Below, piece after piece: positions 1 to 7,901 of a DNA stretch of 49,899 nt. This DNA comes from Nocardioidaceae bacterium. Its GTDB lineage: Bacteria > Actinomycetota > Actinomycetes > Propionibacteriales > Nocardioidaceae. Below the pieces are notes generated by a model that ran no database searches, was not told the DNA's origin, and saw nothing but the letters and a program-made list of their open reading frames with translations. Location of the stretch: NCBI GenBank assembly GCA_030655315.1, contig JAURVT010000053.1:35917-85815 (forward strand). The letters run 5' to 3'. A program made the translations under genes and the position numbers. Within the stretch, counting starts at the first letter, position 1; every line of letters starts with the position of its first letter.

Positions 1-428
1 GTTGATCCGGCCCGTGCGCCGCCGACGCGTCGATGCAGCATGCGGATCAGGCCCCACCGCTCCAGGCGGCTCAGGACGCGACGGGTCGTGCGAGCTGCCG
101 ATGCGTCGGTCTCGTGTCCCGTGAACACCAGGTGTTGGAGCTGGACGGTTGTCAGGAATCGGTGCTGCGCGATCTGCCGCAGGACGGCGTGGTCGCGGTC
201 GACCATCTGTTCAACGATCGAGGACAGTCGACGATGAGTGACACGACGCTGTGGCTGTCCGTCGCGCGCGCCGAGCCGGCCTGGATCTCCCGATGACGAC
301 GAGATGGGAGTATTCGTCCCCCGTAGCTCATCCGGCACGTCCGTGACCTGCGACGATGTCAGGTTATTGGGTGTGCCGATCGGTAGCCCGAGCGGAAGAC
401 CCTGCCCTGGGGTGTACTCGGGCATCAT
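1..428 (-). CDS. Replication-relaxation family protein, N-terminal part (runs off the left edge)
   Basis: Reading the minus strand from ATG at 428 gives about 142 residues with no stop before the window edge. After a low-complexity N-terminus comes a winged-helix-like stretch with HRFLTTVQLQHLVF, an arginine-rich helix and LERWGLIRMLHRRVGG. This pattern is typical of the actinobacterial replication-relaxation family found next to conjugative coupling ATPases. The start overlaps the stop of the upstream ATPase gene as ATGA; a second ATG follows directly at 425. It is probably the relaxase-associated or DNA-processing accessory of the conjugative island. The family assignment rests on the winged-helix pattern and the neighbour, because the C-terminus is outside the window. 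Confidence 0.65.
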   Translation of the reverse strand, partial: MMPEYTPGQGLPLGLPIGTPNNLTSSQVTDVPDELRGTNTPISSSSGDPGRLGARDGQPQRRVTHRRLSSIVEQMVDRDHAVLRQIAQHRFLTTVQLQHLVFTGHETDASAARTTRRVLSRLERWGLIRMLHRRVGGARAGS

Positions 429-2545
429 GACGCGCCTCCGCTGTCAGGTCGACGTCGAGGTGTGCGACCGAGCGGTGCCTGGTTCGCGGTCGTTTCGGGT
501 GCGACGAGCTTGAGCAGATCGCGCTCGATGGCGTCGAGTGGTTGTCCGTAGAGCTGGCGCGACCGTTGGCGGACGGGACGCGAGGTGGCGCTGCTGGGTG
601 GCAGGTTCGGGGTCGCCAATGAGCACCACTCGGCGGTGGCACCCGCGACGAGTAGCTGAGCGTAGGCATGGAAGGCCGGGAGGGTCAGGAAGTCTTCGGG
701 GGCGACTCGACCACCCGGGCGACACAGCTCTCGGGCGTCGGCGGGGCTCAGCTGGAAGGCCACTCGGGAACGCGCGTTGGTGAGCACGGCTTCGCGGACG
801 GTCGGGGTCAACTGCTTGAGGTGCTGATGAGCCAGGATGAAGCCCACCCCGAGCCCGCGAGCCTGAGCCAACGCGTCGCCGAGATCACCGGGAAGACGCA
901 GGTACTCCTGTACTTCGTCGATGAAGACGTGCACCGGCCGACGCTCGGACTGCGGGAGTGATCCCCGCTCCAGTGCGGTCTGCCACAGCAACCCGACTAC
1001 CAACGAGCCGAGCAGTTGCGCAGCCTCTGGTCCGAGGACTCCCTTGGAGAGCGAGACGAAGAGCAGCTTGTTGTGGCTGAAGACCTCGCCGAGGTGGAAA
1101 CGGGGTCGGCGCTGGCCGAGGACTCCTCGCATGCCGGGCCGCAACAGAATCGGCCGCAGCTTGTTCATGAGGGGTGCGATGGCGTGCTCACGCTCACCGT
1201 CACTCAAGGAGTCAAACCAGCCCCAGAAGGAGCCGAGCCCCATCGGGTCGGCCTTGACCACCGTCTGTGTGAGGGAGCGGCGGAAGCCGTGGTTGGTGAG
1301 CAGGAGCGGGATCATCGGCAGCGAAGCGTCGCCGCGTCGCGCAAGCGTCAACAGACTGGCGTGCAGGATGTCGTGGGTGCGCGGTCCCCATGCGTCGGCG
1401 TACAGCGAGTGCATGACTCCGAGCAGCGTGTCCGCTACCAGGTCGGCGTCCTGGTTGGAGCTGGTGCCGAGTGCTGCCAATCCGACTGGCATCGAGTCTG
1501 TGGGGTCGATGACAACAACGTCGTCGCGGCGATCCTTCGGGAGGCGGTTTAGAAGGTCCTCGACCAGGTCGCCCTTGGGGTCGATGATCACGGCACCCTG
1601 CCCCCGCGCCATGACCTGGAGCGCCAGGTTGGCAATCAGCGTGGACTTGCCGACGCCAGTAGGGCCGAGGATGTGCAGATGACGCAGCGCGTCGATCTGC
1701 CCGAGCGCGACCGGACGTGTGTCGTCGATCTGACTGCTGCCGAGCACCAGCCCACTGCGTCGCACCTGGTTCGGGACGGGCAACTGCACTGGATGACGGG
1801 ATGGAACGCCGGGCAGATGCGCATCCGGCTTTGACGCGATCGGCCAGCCCAGCAGCGGCACGATGTCACTGATCGATAGCTCTAGGGGCCACAAGAACGG
1901 CGAGCCAGCCCGCTCTATGGCCGAGATGGTGGCGCGACGCATGCTGAGGCCGACGCCGGGAACCTCCAGAGCCCGCAGCGCGGCGACCACGCCGCTTACC
2001 AGCCTGCGAGAACGAGCGGGTGTAGTGCCGTCAGCTCCCAGTCGGACGGAGCAACCGAAGCGGTACTCGTCGAACTTGGCGCTAACCTCGCGGCGCCTGC
2101 GCGGCTCGACGTCGATGATGCGACGGGGACGATGACGCGATCCCAGGATGAGTTGCAGTCGTACTTGTTCGCTGGCGCGCGCTTCCGCAAGTGCTGCCAG
2201 CAGGCTGCGCGTCACTGGCTCGATCTCATCGGTACGGAGCCGGCGCTGGCGATGCCCCGGTGCGTGCAACGCGGCGGCAGTCGACAGTCGCTGACTCGGC
2301 GCGCGATGCTCCGCGACTCGCAGTTCCGGTAGGTGGGCGCGGAGCGCGCTCAGGACTCGGGCGAGGGCGTTGCGTTCGGCGCCGAGCCGCCAGGTCACGC
2401 GTCCGTTGTTGCCGATGGCCTCGAGCACGACTCGTGGCTGTCCGGACAACCCGGCGAGCGACTGGAGGGCGGCGCGTCCGGCGTCAGGAGAGATTGGCAC
2501 CGGCAGCTCAAGCCTGATCCAGGTGAATGGACCACGCTCATTCAC
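425..2545 (-). CDS. Type IV secretion coupling ATPase, TraG/VirD4/HerA-like
   Basis: Predicted DNA-translocating ATPase of about 706 residues that would couple a relaxosome to a conjugation channel at the membrane. Visible motifs are Walker A GPTGVGKST (about 294-302), IIDPKGD just after it, Walker B VFIDEVQEYL (about 540-549) and a downstream HQHLKQL / NARSRVAFQL segment, as in HerA/TraG ATPases. The open frame extends upstream to 2773, but that part lies antiparallel in another frame to the 83-residue gene. GTG at 2545 is preferred because GAGCAGGAG lies about 8 nt upstream and the gene then overlaps the upstream stop by 8 nt. No transmembrane segment is obvious, unlike classical VirD4, which fits the soluble actinobacterial type. 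Confidence 0.8.
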   Translation of the reverse strand: MNERGPFTWIRLELPVPISPDAGRAALQSLAGLSGQPRVVLEAIGNNGRVTWRLGAERNALARVLSALRAHLPELRVAEHRAPSQRLSTAAALHAPGHRQRRLRTDEIEPVTRSLLAALAEARASEQVRLQLILGSRHRPRRIIDVEPRRRREVSAKFDEYRFGCSVRLGADGTTPARSRRLVSGVVAALRALEVPGVGLSMRRATISAIERAGSPFLWPLELSISDIVPLLGWPIASKPDAHLPGVPSRHPVQLPVPNQVRRSGLVLGSSQIDDTRPVALGQIDALRHLHILGPTGVGKSTLIANLALQVMARGQGAVIIDPKGDLVEDLLNRLPKDRRDDVVVIDPTDSMPVGLAALGTSSNQDADLVADTLLGVMHSLYADAWGPRTHDILHASLLTLARRGDASLPMIPLLLTNHGFRRSLTQTVVKADPMGLGSFWGWFDSLSDGEREHAIAPLMNKLRPILLRPGMRGVLGQRRPRFHLGEVFSHNKLLFVSLSKGVLGPEAAQLLGSLVVGLLWQTALERGSLPQSERRPVHVFIDEVQEYLRLPGDLGDALAQARGLGVGFILAHQHLKQLTPTVREAVLTNARSRVAFQLSPADARELCRPGGRVAPEDFLTLPAFHAYAQLLVAGATAEWCSLATPNLPPSSATSRPVRQRSRQLYGQPLDAIERDLLKLVAPETTANQAPLGRTPRRRPDSGGAS

Positions 2546-2789
2546 GGGATTGCTCCTGCTCAGCGGCAGCGTCGGCTTCCGCCTGAGCAATGGCCAGCGC
2601 GATGACGGCGCGGGCGATCTTCTGCACGTCGGGTTCGCGTCGCAGCTCACTGCGGATACTGATGCGTCGCTCCGGACCGCGCTTGCGGGCGCGGGGCGTC
2701 GGTCTGCTGGCCGTGCCTCGCGCCTGTCGCCGCACACTCTTGTACGGAGAATTGTTGGAATTGTTGTCGTCATTGGTTTGCTTGGGCAT
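2538..2789 (-). CDS. Small basic hypothetical protein upstream of the coupling ATPase
   Basis: An 83-residue protein with an Asn/Asp-rich start (MPKQTNDDNNSNNS), a very basic middle (RRQARG, PRARKRGPERR) and an acidic alanine-rich helix at the C-terminus (AIAQAEADAAAEQEQ). It begins 87 nt downstream of the predicted promoter -10 box, has AAAGGAGG about 13 nt before the ATG, and overlaps the ATPase start by 8 nt. It is therefore the first gene of the conjugation operon. The charge pattern would suit a DNA-binding accessory protein, but no known family is recognised. Confidence 0.7.
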   Translation of the reverse strand: MPKQTNDDNNSNNSPYKSVRRQARGTASRPTPRARKRGPERRISIRSELRREPDVQKIARAVIALAIAQAEADAAAEQEQSRE

Positions 2790-2875
2790 GGCGAAATAGA
2801 CCCTCCTTTCGGTGGTTAGTGATAGCGAGTGCGCTTTGCTCGAATGTCCATAAAACGGGACAGCGCTTGCTATTC

Positions 2876-2904
2876 ACTATGCGTCCATGAATATGGACAG
2901 TCAA
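2876..2904 (-). promoter_or_regulatory. Promoter with palindromic operator for the conjugation operon
   Basis: On the minus strand a -35 box TTGACT (2899-2904) and a -10 box CATAGT (2876-2881) are separated by exactly 17 nt. The spacer is occupied by the perfect inverted repeat GTCCATATTCATGGAC (2883-2898), so a dimeric repressor bound there would block RNA polymerase. A second GTCCAT-containing partial repeat (TGTCCATAAAACGGGACA on the plus strand, about 2845-2862) lies just downstream of the start site. The regulator is not identified in this window. Confidence 0.65.
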
Positions 2905-2959
2905 TATGGTTTGTTGATTCCACAACTGCGACCGGAAGATGACGACAGGTGGTGAGGAA

Positions 2960-3139
2960 TCACCAACGGGAGCGCCACCAGATGCAAAGCCAGAGCAGGC
3001 TGGCCAGGACCGCCGCCCCGGCCAGCCACACCCAGATGAGCTTTAGCAACCACACCGCGAAGTAGAGCGCGGCGGCGCCGACAAGAATGCCGATGCAGGC
3101 ATCAACGAGCCGCCCGCTCAGTCGCTCGGGATCGGACAC
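2960..3139 (-). CDS. Small membrane protein of the conjugative island
   Basis: A 59-residue protein consisting of a short charged N-terminus (SDPERLSGR) and two closely spaced hydrophobic helices (about 12-31 and 33-54), ending in RSRW. GTG at 3139 is chosen because it starts just after the stop of the upstream 180-residue gene (3142). The longer frame upstream is arginine/proline-rich out-of-frame sequence. Likely an inner-membrane accessory of the transfer apparatus, on position and topology only. Confidence 0.6.
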   Translation of the reverse strand: MSDPERLSGRLVDACIGILVGAAALYFAVWLLKLIWVWLAGAAVLASLLWLCIWWRSRW

Positions 3140-3141
3140 CG

Positions 3142-3684
3142 TCAGCTCACTCGGCGGATCTCGTGCAGCAGCCCGCCGAGCATGCCCTGCTGGTTGCAGA
3201 CGCCGACGAATGCGCCCTGGTCGAGGGGGAAGCGTCCGATGAGGCCCATCAGGAAGATCTGCCCAACCAGGTCGAACTCGAACAGGCGGTAGACGCTGGA
3301 GCTCTCGTCGTATCCGACCTGCTCGATCTGGCTCAGGTGCCACATGGCGAGCTCGAGCTCGTCTTCTAGCCTGAAGGACAGTCCCTGCCGGACGTGAGAC
3401 ACGTCGTGCCAGTAGCGGAACGCCATGTTGTCCGAGCGCAGCACGTAGATGGTGCTCTCGCAGTGCTCGTTGGACACCGGCAGCGGATCACCCGTCGCCT
3501 GGCTGTGCGCGTAGGCGCCGCGCAGCTGCTGGTACGTCGACGGCGCTTCGGCCGTCCCCACCCAACCGAACCCGACTTCGATCTCGGTCTCGCGGGCCTT
3601 CTCGGCGATGAAGGTGTGCAGCGCCAGTCGGTCAGCGACCGCGATCTGGCGGCCGATCGGCGTCGTAGTGTGGTCGATGGTCAT
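3142..3684 (-). CDS. Hypothetical protein of the conjugative island (WHDVSHV motif)
   Basis: A 180-residue soluble protein that I cannot assign to a family. ATG at 3684 is preferred to an upstream ATG at 3738 because AGGAG lies 8 nt before it. The centre contains RYWHDVSHVRQGLSFRLEDE, with an HDxxH arrangement inside a predicted helix, followed by ELELAMWHLSQI and a C-terminal segment rich in glycine and leucine (FLMGLIGRFPLDQGAFVG). It sits between the small membrane proteins and the coupling ATPase. The HDxxH residues could bind a metal, but this is unproven. Confidence 0.7.
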   Translation of the reverse strand: MTIDHTTTPIGRQIAVADRLALHTFIAEKARETEIEVGFGWVGTAEAPSTYQQLRGAYAHSQATGDPLPVSNEHCESTIYVLRSDNMAFRYWHDVSHVRQGLSFRLEDELELAMWHLSQIEQVGYDESSSVYRLFEFDLVGQIFLMGLIGRFPLDQGAFVGVCNQQGMLGGLLHEIRRVS

Positions 3685-3743
3685 GAAAACGACTCCTTGC
3701 TCTGTCACTTGGCGGTGAGGGATCGGGGACTGCGTCATGGCCA

Positions 3744-3779
3744 GGTCGGCTGAGAGGGTTGCCGCCCTCCCAGCCGACC
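3744..3779 (-). terminator. Hairpin between the 69-residue and 180-residue genes
   Basis: GGTCGGCTGAGAGGG (3744-3758) pairs with CCCTCCCAGCCGACC (3765-3779) with a single mismatch around a 6-nt loop. It lies between the stop of the gene at 3789 and the start at 3684 on the minus strand. There is no U-run, so it may be an intrinsic-like terminator, an attenuator or an mRNA-stability element. Confidence 0.5.
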
Positions 3780-3788
3780 GTCTGGCTC

Positions 3789-3998
3789 CTACTCGAAACG
3801 GTTGCGCCAGGATTGACCCGTTGCGTCGTTCATCGCGCTCCGCGCTTTGCGGTACTCCATTGCGATCTGCTGGTCGGTCTGGATGACCTCCTTGCGCAGA
3901 TTGCGAGTTCGGCGCTCGTCGGACGACGTCCCGTTCAGATGGACCAGCAGGATGACCACGCCGATCAGCGCAATGGCGATCAGGAATCCAGACATCAC
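3789..3998 (-). CDS. Single-pass small membrane protein
   Basis: A 69-residue protein with an N-terminal membrane helix (GFLIAIALIGVVILLVHL) followed by a charged, helical cytoplasmic tail (RRTRNLRKEVIQTDQQIAMEYRKARSA, positions about 30-54). The start is GTG at 3998, overlapping the upstream stop as GTGA; ATG at 3995 is equally possible. It is one of three coupled small genes at the start of the minus-strand block. Function unknown. Confidence 0.65.
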   Translation of the reverse strand: MMSGFLIAIALIGVVILLVHLNGTSSDERRTRNLRKEVIQTDQQIAMEYRKARSAMNDATGQSWRNRFE

Positions 3999-4264
3999 TG
4001 ACCGTCTACCTCGAAGCGCCGCAAACGCTCACGCAGGACCAGGTCCCCAGCCGCCAACGAGTCGGCGTACTCGGACACCTGGCGCTGCATGGCCTCGGCG
4101 TGGGTGGCGAACTCGTCGGTCAGGGCCGTGTGGTCAGCCTCGGTCAACCGCTCGTACTCGATCGGCTTCTGTTGGCGCCGCAATGTCACGACAGTCAGGA
4201 GCGTCAGGCCCGCGCCCAGCGGCGTACCGAGGAGCGCGCCCTGCCAGAACTCAGCAGTCGTCAC
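3995..4264 (-). CDS. Single-pass membrane protein with charged helical tail
   Basis: An 89-residue protein with one hydrophobic segment near the N-terminus (ALLGTPLGAGLTLLTVVTL) and a long charged helix after it (EYERLTEADHTALTDEFATHAEAM and onward), likely coiled coil. The start GTG at 4264 overlaps the upstream stop (GTGA) and its stop overlaps the downstream gene, so the three small genes are translationally coupled. It has the same layout as its downstream neighbour. Function unknown. Confidence 0.65.
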   Translation of the reverse strand: MTTAEFWQGALLGTPLGAGLTLLTVVTLRRQQKPIEYERLTEADHTALTDEFATHAEAMQRQVSEYADSLAAGDLVLRERLRRFEVDGQ

Positions 4265-4566
4265 GAGGGGAACTCGCTACCGAAGTTGCGCTGCAGACGA
4301 GCCGCCTTGTCGACGAACCCGATCTCGATGCGAGTCAGGACCGCATCGAGCACCGGGTCACCGTTGGCCAGCGACTTCCGGTAGCCATCGAGGTCGACCG
4401 CGCGCTCCATGATCCGGCCGGTCAGCGCCGCCTCGGCGTCGACCTTGAGGCCCTGGAAGCGGGTCTCGCGGGCCAGGTTGTCCACGGCCTTCTTGTGCTG
4501 CCGCTCCTCGCGGCTCGCGATGATGCTGCCAGGCCGTCCTTCGGCCCAACGCTGCAGTTCGCTCAT
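4261..4566 (-). CDS. Small helical hypothetical protein, first gene of the minus-strand island block
   Basis: A 101-residue, charged, mostly helical protein (MSELQRWAEGRPGS at the start, then ASREERQHKKAVDNLARE and RLQRNFGSEFPS at the end). ATG at 4566 is chosen because GAAGGGG lies 8 nt upstream; the longer open frame up to 4821 overlaps the divergent gene. It is the promoter-proximal member of the block transcribed towards the left edge. No family recognised. Confidence 0.65.
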   Translation of the reverse strand: MSELQRWAEGRPGSIIASREERQHKKAVDNLARETRFQGLKVDAEAALTGRIMERAVDLDGYRKSLANGDPVLDAVLTRIEIGFVDKAARLQRNFGSEFPS

Positions 4567-4678
4567 GTTCCATGCCCCTTCTTCACGAACCTGCGGGATC
4601 GTCCCGCTCGGTTGAGCAACCTTGTAGGTCACCGGCCACCTAGAGTTGGCATCTCGTTGGCATACATCGGGGGTTGGC
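4567..4678. promoter_or_regulatory. Divergent intergenic region
   Basis: This 112-bp gap separates the first minus-strand island gene from the plus-strand gene at 4679 and must carry both promoters. I see no convincing -35/-10 pair or palindrome in it. Confidence 0.4.
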
Positions 4679-5398
4679 ATGGAGTGGACGCCTGATCTGG
4701 AGGCGCGCCTCATAGCCGAGTTGAAGTCCCTGCGCCGATACAGCCCGGTGACTCCTCGACTGATTCGTGAACGCGCACCCCTGCTCGCTGCTCGCTTGGG
4801 ACGCGGGGACGTCCTCGCCACGATTCGTCGGCTGAGAGAGTTCGACGTTGACGAGGATCACCAGCGTGACGTTGATGCGGCGCTCGAGGCACTCGGGCTG
4901 GGGAGGCATCGGGGCAGTGTTCAGACCCGGCTCATCGCCTATGGGGCCTCACTGAGGCCACCCGTCGGTTACTGGCAGGCTCGTCGGCTGGGCGATCGGG
5001 GGATTGAGACATTGGCGCGAGAGCTCGCTGGCCGGGCAAGCATGGACAATCCCGGCATTGTTCTTCAGATGGATCCTGGAAGTGCAGAAGGTACTCTTCG
5101 CTTCGAACTTCAGGCTGATATCTCGAACGCCCGCCAAAGCCTGTACTTGGATATTCATTGCCGCGATGGCATAGGGAATATCACCGAACGTGTCGTCGAA
5201 ATCGAACGCGGATCGAGTCTGCTCGACACCTTTGAATTTGACAGTGTCGCGATCGGGGATGGAAACGCAACGCTTGGAGTCAAGTGGCCAGAGGGCGTAT
5301 ACGTTCCTGTCGCCGCCTATTCATCTATCGCCCGCAGCGAAACCGTGCATTTTTACAATTCTGCATGGATATCTATCTGTCCGGAACTGCCGCCGTAA
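4679..5398 (+). CDS. Hypothetical protein upstream of the restriction operon
   Basis: A 239-residue protein. ATG at 4679 (MEWTPDLEARLIAEL) follows a GGGGG run. The N-terminal half is a charged helical region (about 1-120). The C-terminal half is beta-rich (LQMDPGSAEGTLRFELQAD, SLYLDIHC, TFEFDSVAIGDGNATLGVKW) and visibly less G+C-rich than the first half, so the gene looks like a composite. No catalytic motif is seen. It ends 43 nt before hsdM and may be island cargo linked to the restriction system, but there is no direct evidence of that. Confidence 0.6.
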   Translation: MEWTPDLEARLIAELKSLRRYSPVTPRLIRERAPLLAARLGRGDVLATIRRLREFDVDEDHQRDVDAALEALGLGRHRGSVQTRLIAYGASLRPPVGYWQARRLGDRGIETLARELAGRASMDNPGIVLQMDPGSAEGTLRFELQADISNARQSLYLDIHCRDGIGNITERVVEIERGSSLLDTFEFDSVAIGDGNATLGVKWPEGVYVPVAAYSSIARSETVHFYNSAWISICPELPP

Positions 5399-5421
5399 TC
5401 AAGCTCAAAGCTGCCATTTAT

Positions 5422-5430
5422 TGCTATAAT
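5422..5430 (+). promoter_or_regulatory. Extended -10 promoter of the hsdMSR operon
   Basis: TGCTATAAT contains a perfect TATAAT (5425-5430) with the TGn extended -10 element. No good -35 box is visible. The expected transcription start (about 5436-5438) is only 4-6 nt before the hsdM ATG, and no Shine-Dalgarno sequence fits, which suggests leaderless initiation. Confidence 0.6.
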
Positions 5431-5441
5431 CGACCACAGAT

Positions 5442-7901
5442 ATGACTGAATCGACCGGAAGGCCTGTCTTGGCGCTCAAGAAATCTGATCTCTACAGCTC
5501 GCTGTGGAAGAGCTGTGATGAACTTCGCGGCGGTATGGATGCGAGCCAATACAAGGACTACATCCTCACGCTCCTCTTCGTGAAGTACGTCTCCGACAAG
5601 GCCAAGGCCAGCAGCGACAGCCTGATCGACGTGCCTGCCGGCGGCTCCTTCGACGACATGCTCGCCGCCAAGGGCGACAAGGAGATCGGCGACCGTCTCA
5701 ACAAGATCATCGCCAAGCTCGCCGAAGCCAACGGTCTGCGCAATGTCATCGACCAGGCCGACTTCAACGACGAGGAGAAGCTCGGCAAGGGCAAGGAGAT
5801 GCAGGACCGCCTCTCCAAGCTCGTCACGATCTTCAACGACCTTGATTTCCGGGGCTCGCGTGCCGAGGGTGATGACCTCCTGGGCGACGCCTATGAGTAC
5901 CTGATGCGACACTTCGCCACCGAGTCGGGCAAGAGCAAGGGACAGTTCTACACCCCGGCCGAGGTCTCCCGCATTCTCGCCAAGGTCGTCGGCATCGGGC
6001 CGAGTACGCGTCAGGACCAGACCGTCTACGACCCCGCCTGTGGCTCCGGCTCCCTGCTTCTCAAGGCTGCCGCCGAAGCGCCACGCGGCATGACAATCTA
6101 TGGGCAAGAGAAGGACAACGCCACATGGGCGCTGTCCAAGATGAACATGATCTTGCACGGCAACGAGATTGCTGAGATCGAAAAGGGTGACACGATCACC
6201 AACCCTCAGTTCACGGCGGGCGCCCAGCTCAAGACCTTCGACTATGTCGTGATGAACCCGCCGTTCTCGACTAAGTCGTGGAGCAACGGGCTAGAGAACG
6301 ACTACGACCGCTTCGAATACGGAAGGCCACCGGAGAAGAACGGCGACTACGCGTTCCTTCTGCACGCACTCAAGTCACTCAAGAGCGCCGGTAAAGCCGC
6401 GATCATCCTCCCGCACGGCGTACTATTTCGTGGCCACACTGAGGGGTCTATCCGCACCCGCCTACTCAAGCAGGGCTTTGTGAAGGGCGTCATCGGCCTG
6501 CCTGCCAACCTCTTTTATGGCACTGGCATCCCAGCCTGCATCGTAATCCTCGACAAGGAGAACGCGGTCGCCCGCACCGGGGTATTCGTGATCGACGCCT
6601 CGAAGGGCTTTATCAAGGAGGGCAACAAGAACCGTCTCCGCAGTCAAGACATCCACAAGATCGTCGACACATTTAATAAGCAGCTGGAGATCCCTCGTTA
6701 CTCGCGCATGGTCCCGATGAGCGAGATCGCCGATCCGAAGAACGACTACAACCTTAGCATTCCCCGATACATCGACTCATCCGAGCCCGAGGACCTTCAA
6801 GATCTCTCTGCGCACCTATACGGCGGAATCCCAGATCATGACCTAGACGCCCTGTGCGACTACTGGGACGCCTTCCCACAGCTGCGTAGCCACATCTTCA
6901 AGCGGAATCGCCCGGGCTATAGCGAGCTCACTATCGACGTCAGCGAGGTCCAGCAAGCCATTCTCGATTCAACTGAGTTTCGAGAGTTCGCCGAGGATGC
7001 GCGAATGCTAACCGATGTCTGGTTCGCTGCGCATCGCGTTGCGATGGGTGAAATCAACGCGGAGACTCGTCCGAACGAGTTGATCTCCTCAATCAGCGAC
7101 GACTTACTCGCGCGATTCAAGCCAGTTCCGCTGCTGAATGAGTACGACGTCTACGAGCAGCTCATGAGCTATTGGCACGACACAATGCACGATGATGTGT
7201 TTCTCATTATGAACGACGGCTGGCTAAACGCTGCTAGGCCGCGCCGGACCATCGAAGATAAGGAGCGCAAACTCTCTGAGACGCCAGACCTCATCATCGG
7301 TACTGGCCGAAGCGCTCAGAAGTACAAGATGGACCTTGTTCCACCGGCGCTGATTGTGGAGCGCTACTTCGCCGATGAGCGGGCTAGCCTCGATAAGCTC
7401 ATCGTCGTCGCAGAAGGTGCCACACGGGCAGTTGCAGAGTTCCTAGAAGAGCATGCTGTCGAGGACGGCCTGCTTGCCGAGGCTATGGAGGACGAAAAAA
7501 TCTCCAGAGCACTTGTCGCTACGCGTCTCCGCGTCGCCAGACGTGAGGCCTCGGACCCAGATGAGGTTAAGGTGTTGGAACAGGCCGTGCAGTTGTACGA
7601 CGTTGAGGCGATGGCCAAGAAGGCCGTCAAGGAGGCCCAGGCCTCACTCGATCTAGCAACGCTCAAGCAGTACGGCAATCTAAGCGAAGCGGACGTCAAG
7701 TCCTTGGTCCTGGACGACAAATGGGAGGGGACTATCCAAGCGCGCATCTCTGGCGAAGTTGGGGCGTTAACGCTGGCCCTCGTCCGGCGAATTCAAGAGC
7801 TTGGCGACCGTTACAAGGACACAGTGGACGCGATCGAGTGCGTGATAGCCGATCTTGAAGCGAGGGTGACGGCACAGCTTGCCGCGATGGGAGTGAAATG
7901 A
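5442..7901 (+). CDS. hsdM: Type I restriction-modification DNA methyltransferase subunit M
   Basis: N6-adenine methyltransferase subunit that, with HsdS, forms the modification complex and, with HsdR, the restriction complex. The N-terminal HsdM helical domain (about 13-140) is followed by the N6-MTase domain with SAM-binding DPACGSGS (197-204) and catalytic NPPF (272-275). At 819 residues it is clearly longer than the usual ~500. The extra C-terminal ~350 residues are charged and helical (for example KAVKEAQASLDLATLKQYGN) and probably contact HsdS/HsdR. The stop overlaps hsdS as ATGA. Both methyltransferase motifs are intact, so the enzyme should be active. Confidence 0.95.
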   Translation: MTESTGRPVLALKKSDLYSSLWKSCDELRGGMDASQYKDYILTLLFVKYVSDKAKASSDSLIDVPAGGSFDDMLAAKGDKEIGDRLNKIIAKLAEANGLRNVIDQADFNDEEKLGKGKEMQDRLSKLVTIFNDLDFRGSRAEGDDLLGDAYEYLMRHFATESGKSKGQFYTPAEVSRILAKVVGIGPSTRQDQTVYDPACGSGSLLLKAAAEAPRGMTIYGQEKDNATWALSKMNMILHGNEIAEIEKGDTITNPQFTAGAQLKTFDYVVMNPPFSTKSWSNGLENDYDRFEYGRPPEKNGDYAFLLHALKSLKSAGKAAIILPHGVLFRGHTEGSIRTRLLKQGFVKGVIGLPANLFYGTGIPACIVILDKENAVARTGVFVIDASKGFIKEGNKNRLRSQDIHKIVDTFNKQLEIPRYSRMVPMSEIADPKNDYNLSIPRYIDSSEPEDLQDLSAHLYGGIPDHDLDALCDYWDAFPQLRSHIFKRNRPGYSELTIDVSEVQQAILDSTEFREFAEDARMLTDVWFAAHRVAMGEINAETRPNELISSISDDLLARFKPVPLLNEYDVYEQLMSYWHDTMHDDVFLIMNDGWLNAARPRRTIEDKERKLSETPDLIIGTGRSAQKYKMDLVPPALIVERYFADERASLDKLIVVAEGATRAVAEFLEEHAVEDGLLAEAMEDEKISRALVATRLRVARREASDPDEVKVLEQAVQLYDVEAMAKKAVKEAQASLDLATLKQYGNLSEADVKSLVLDDKWEGTIQARISGEVGALTLALVRRIQELGDRYKDTVDAIECVIADLEARVTAQLAAMGVK

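Noticed and set aside
33-296. Plus-strand 87-residue open frame at the left edge
   Set aside because: It is antisense to the replication-relaxation gene, whose winged-helix pattern and ATGA overlap with the ATPase are convincing.
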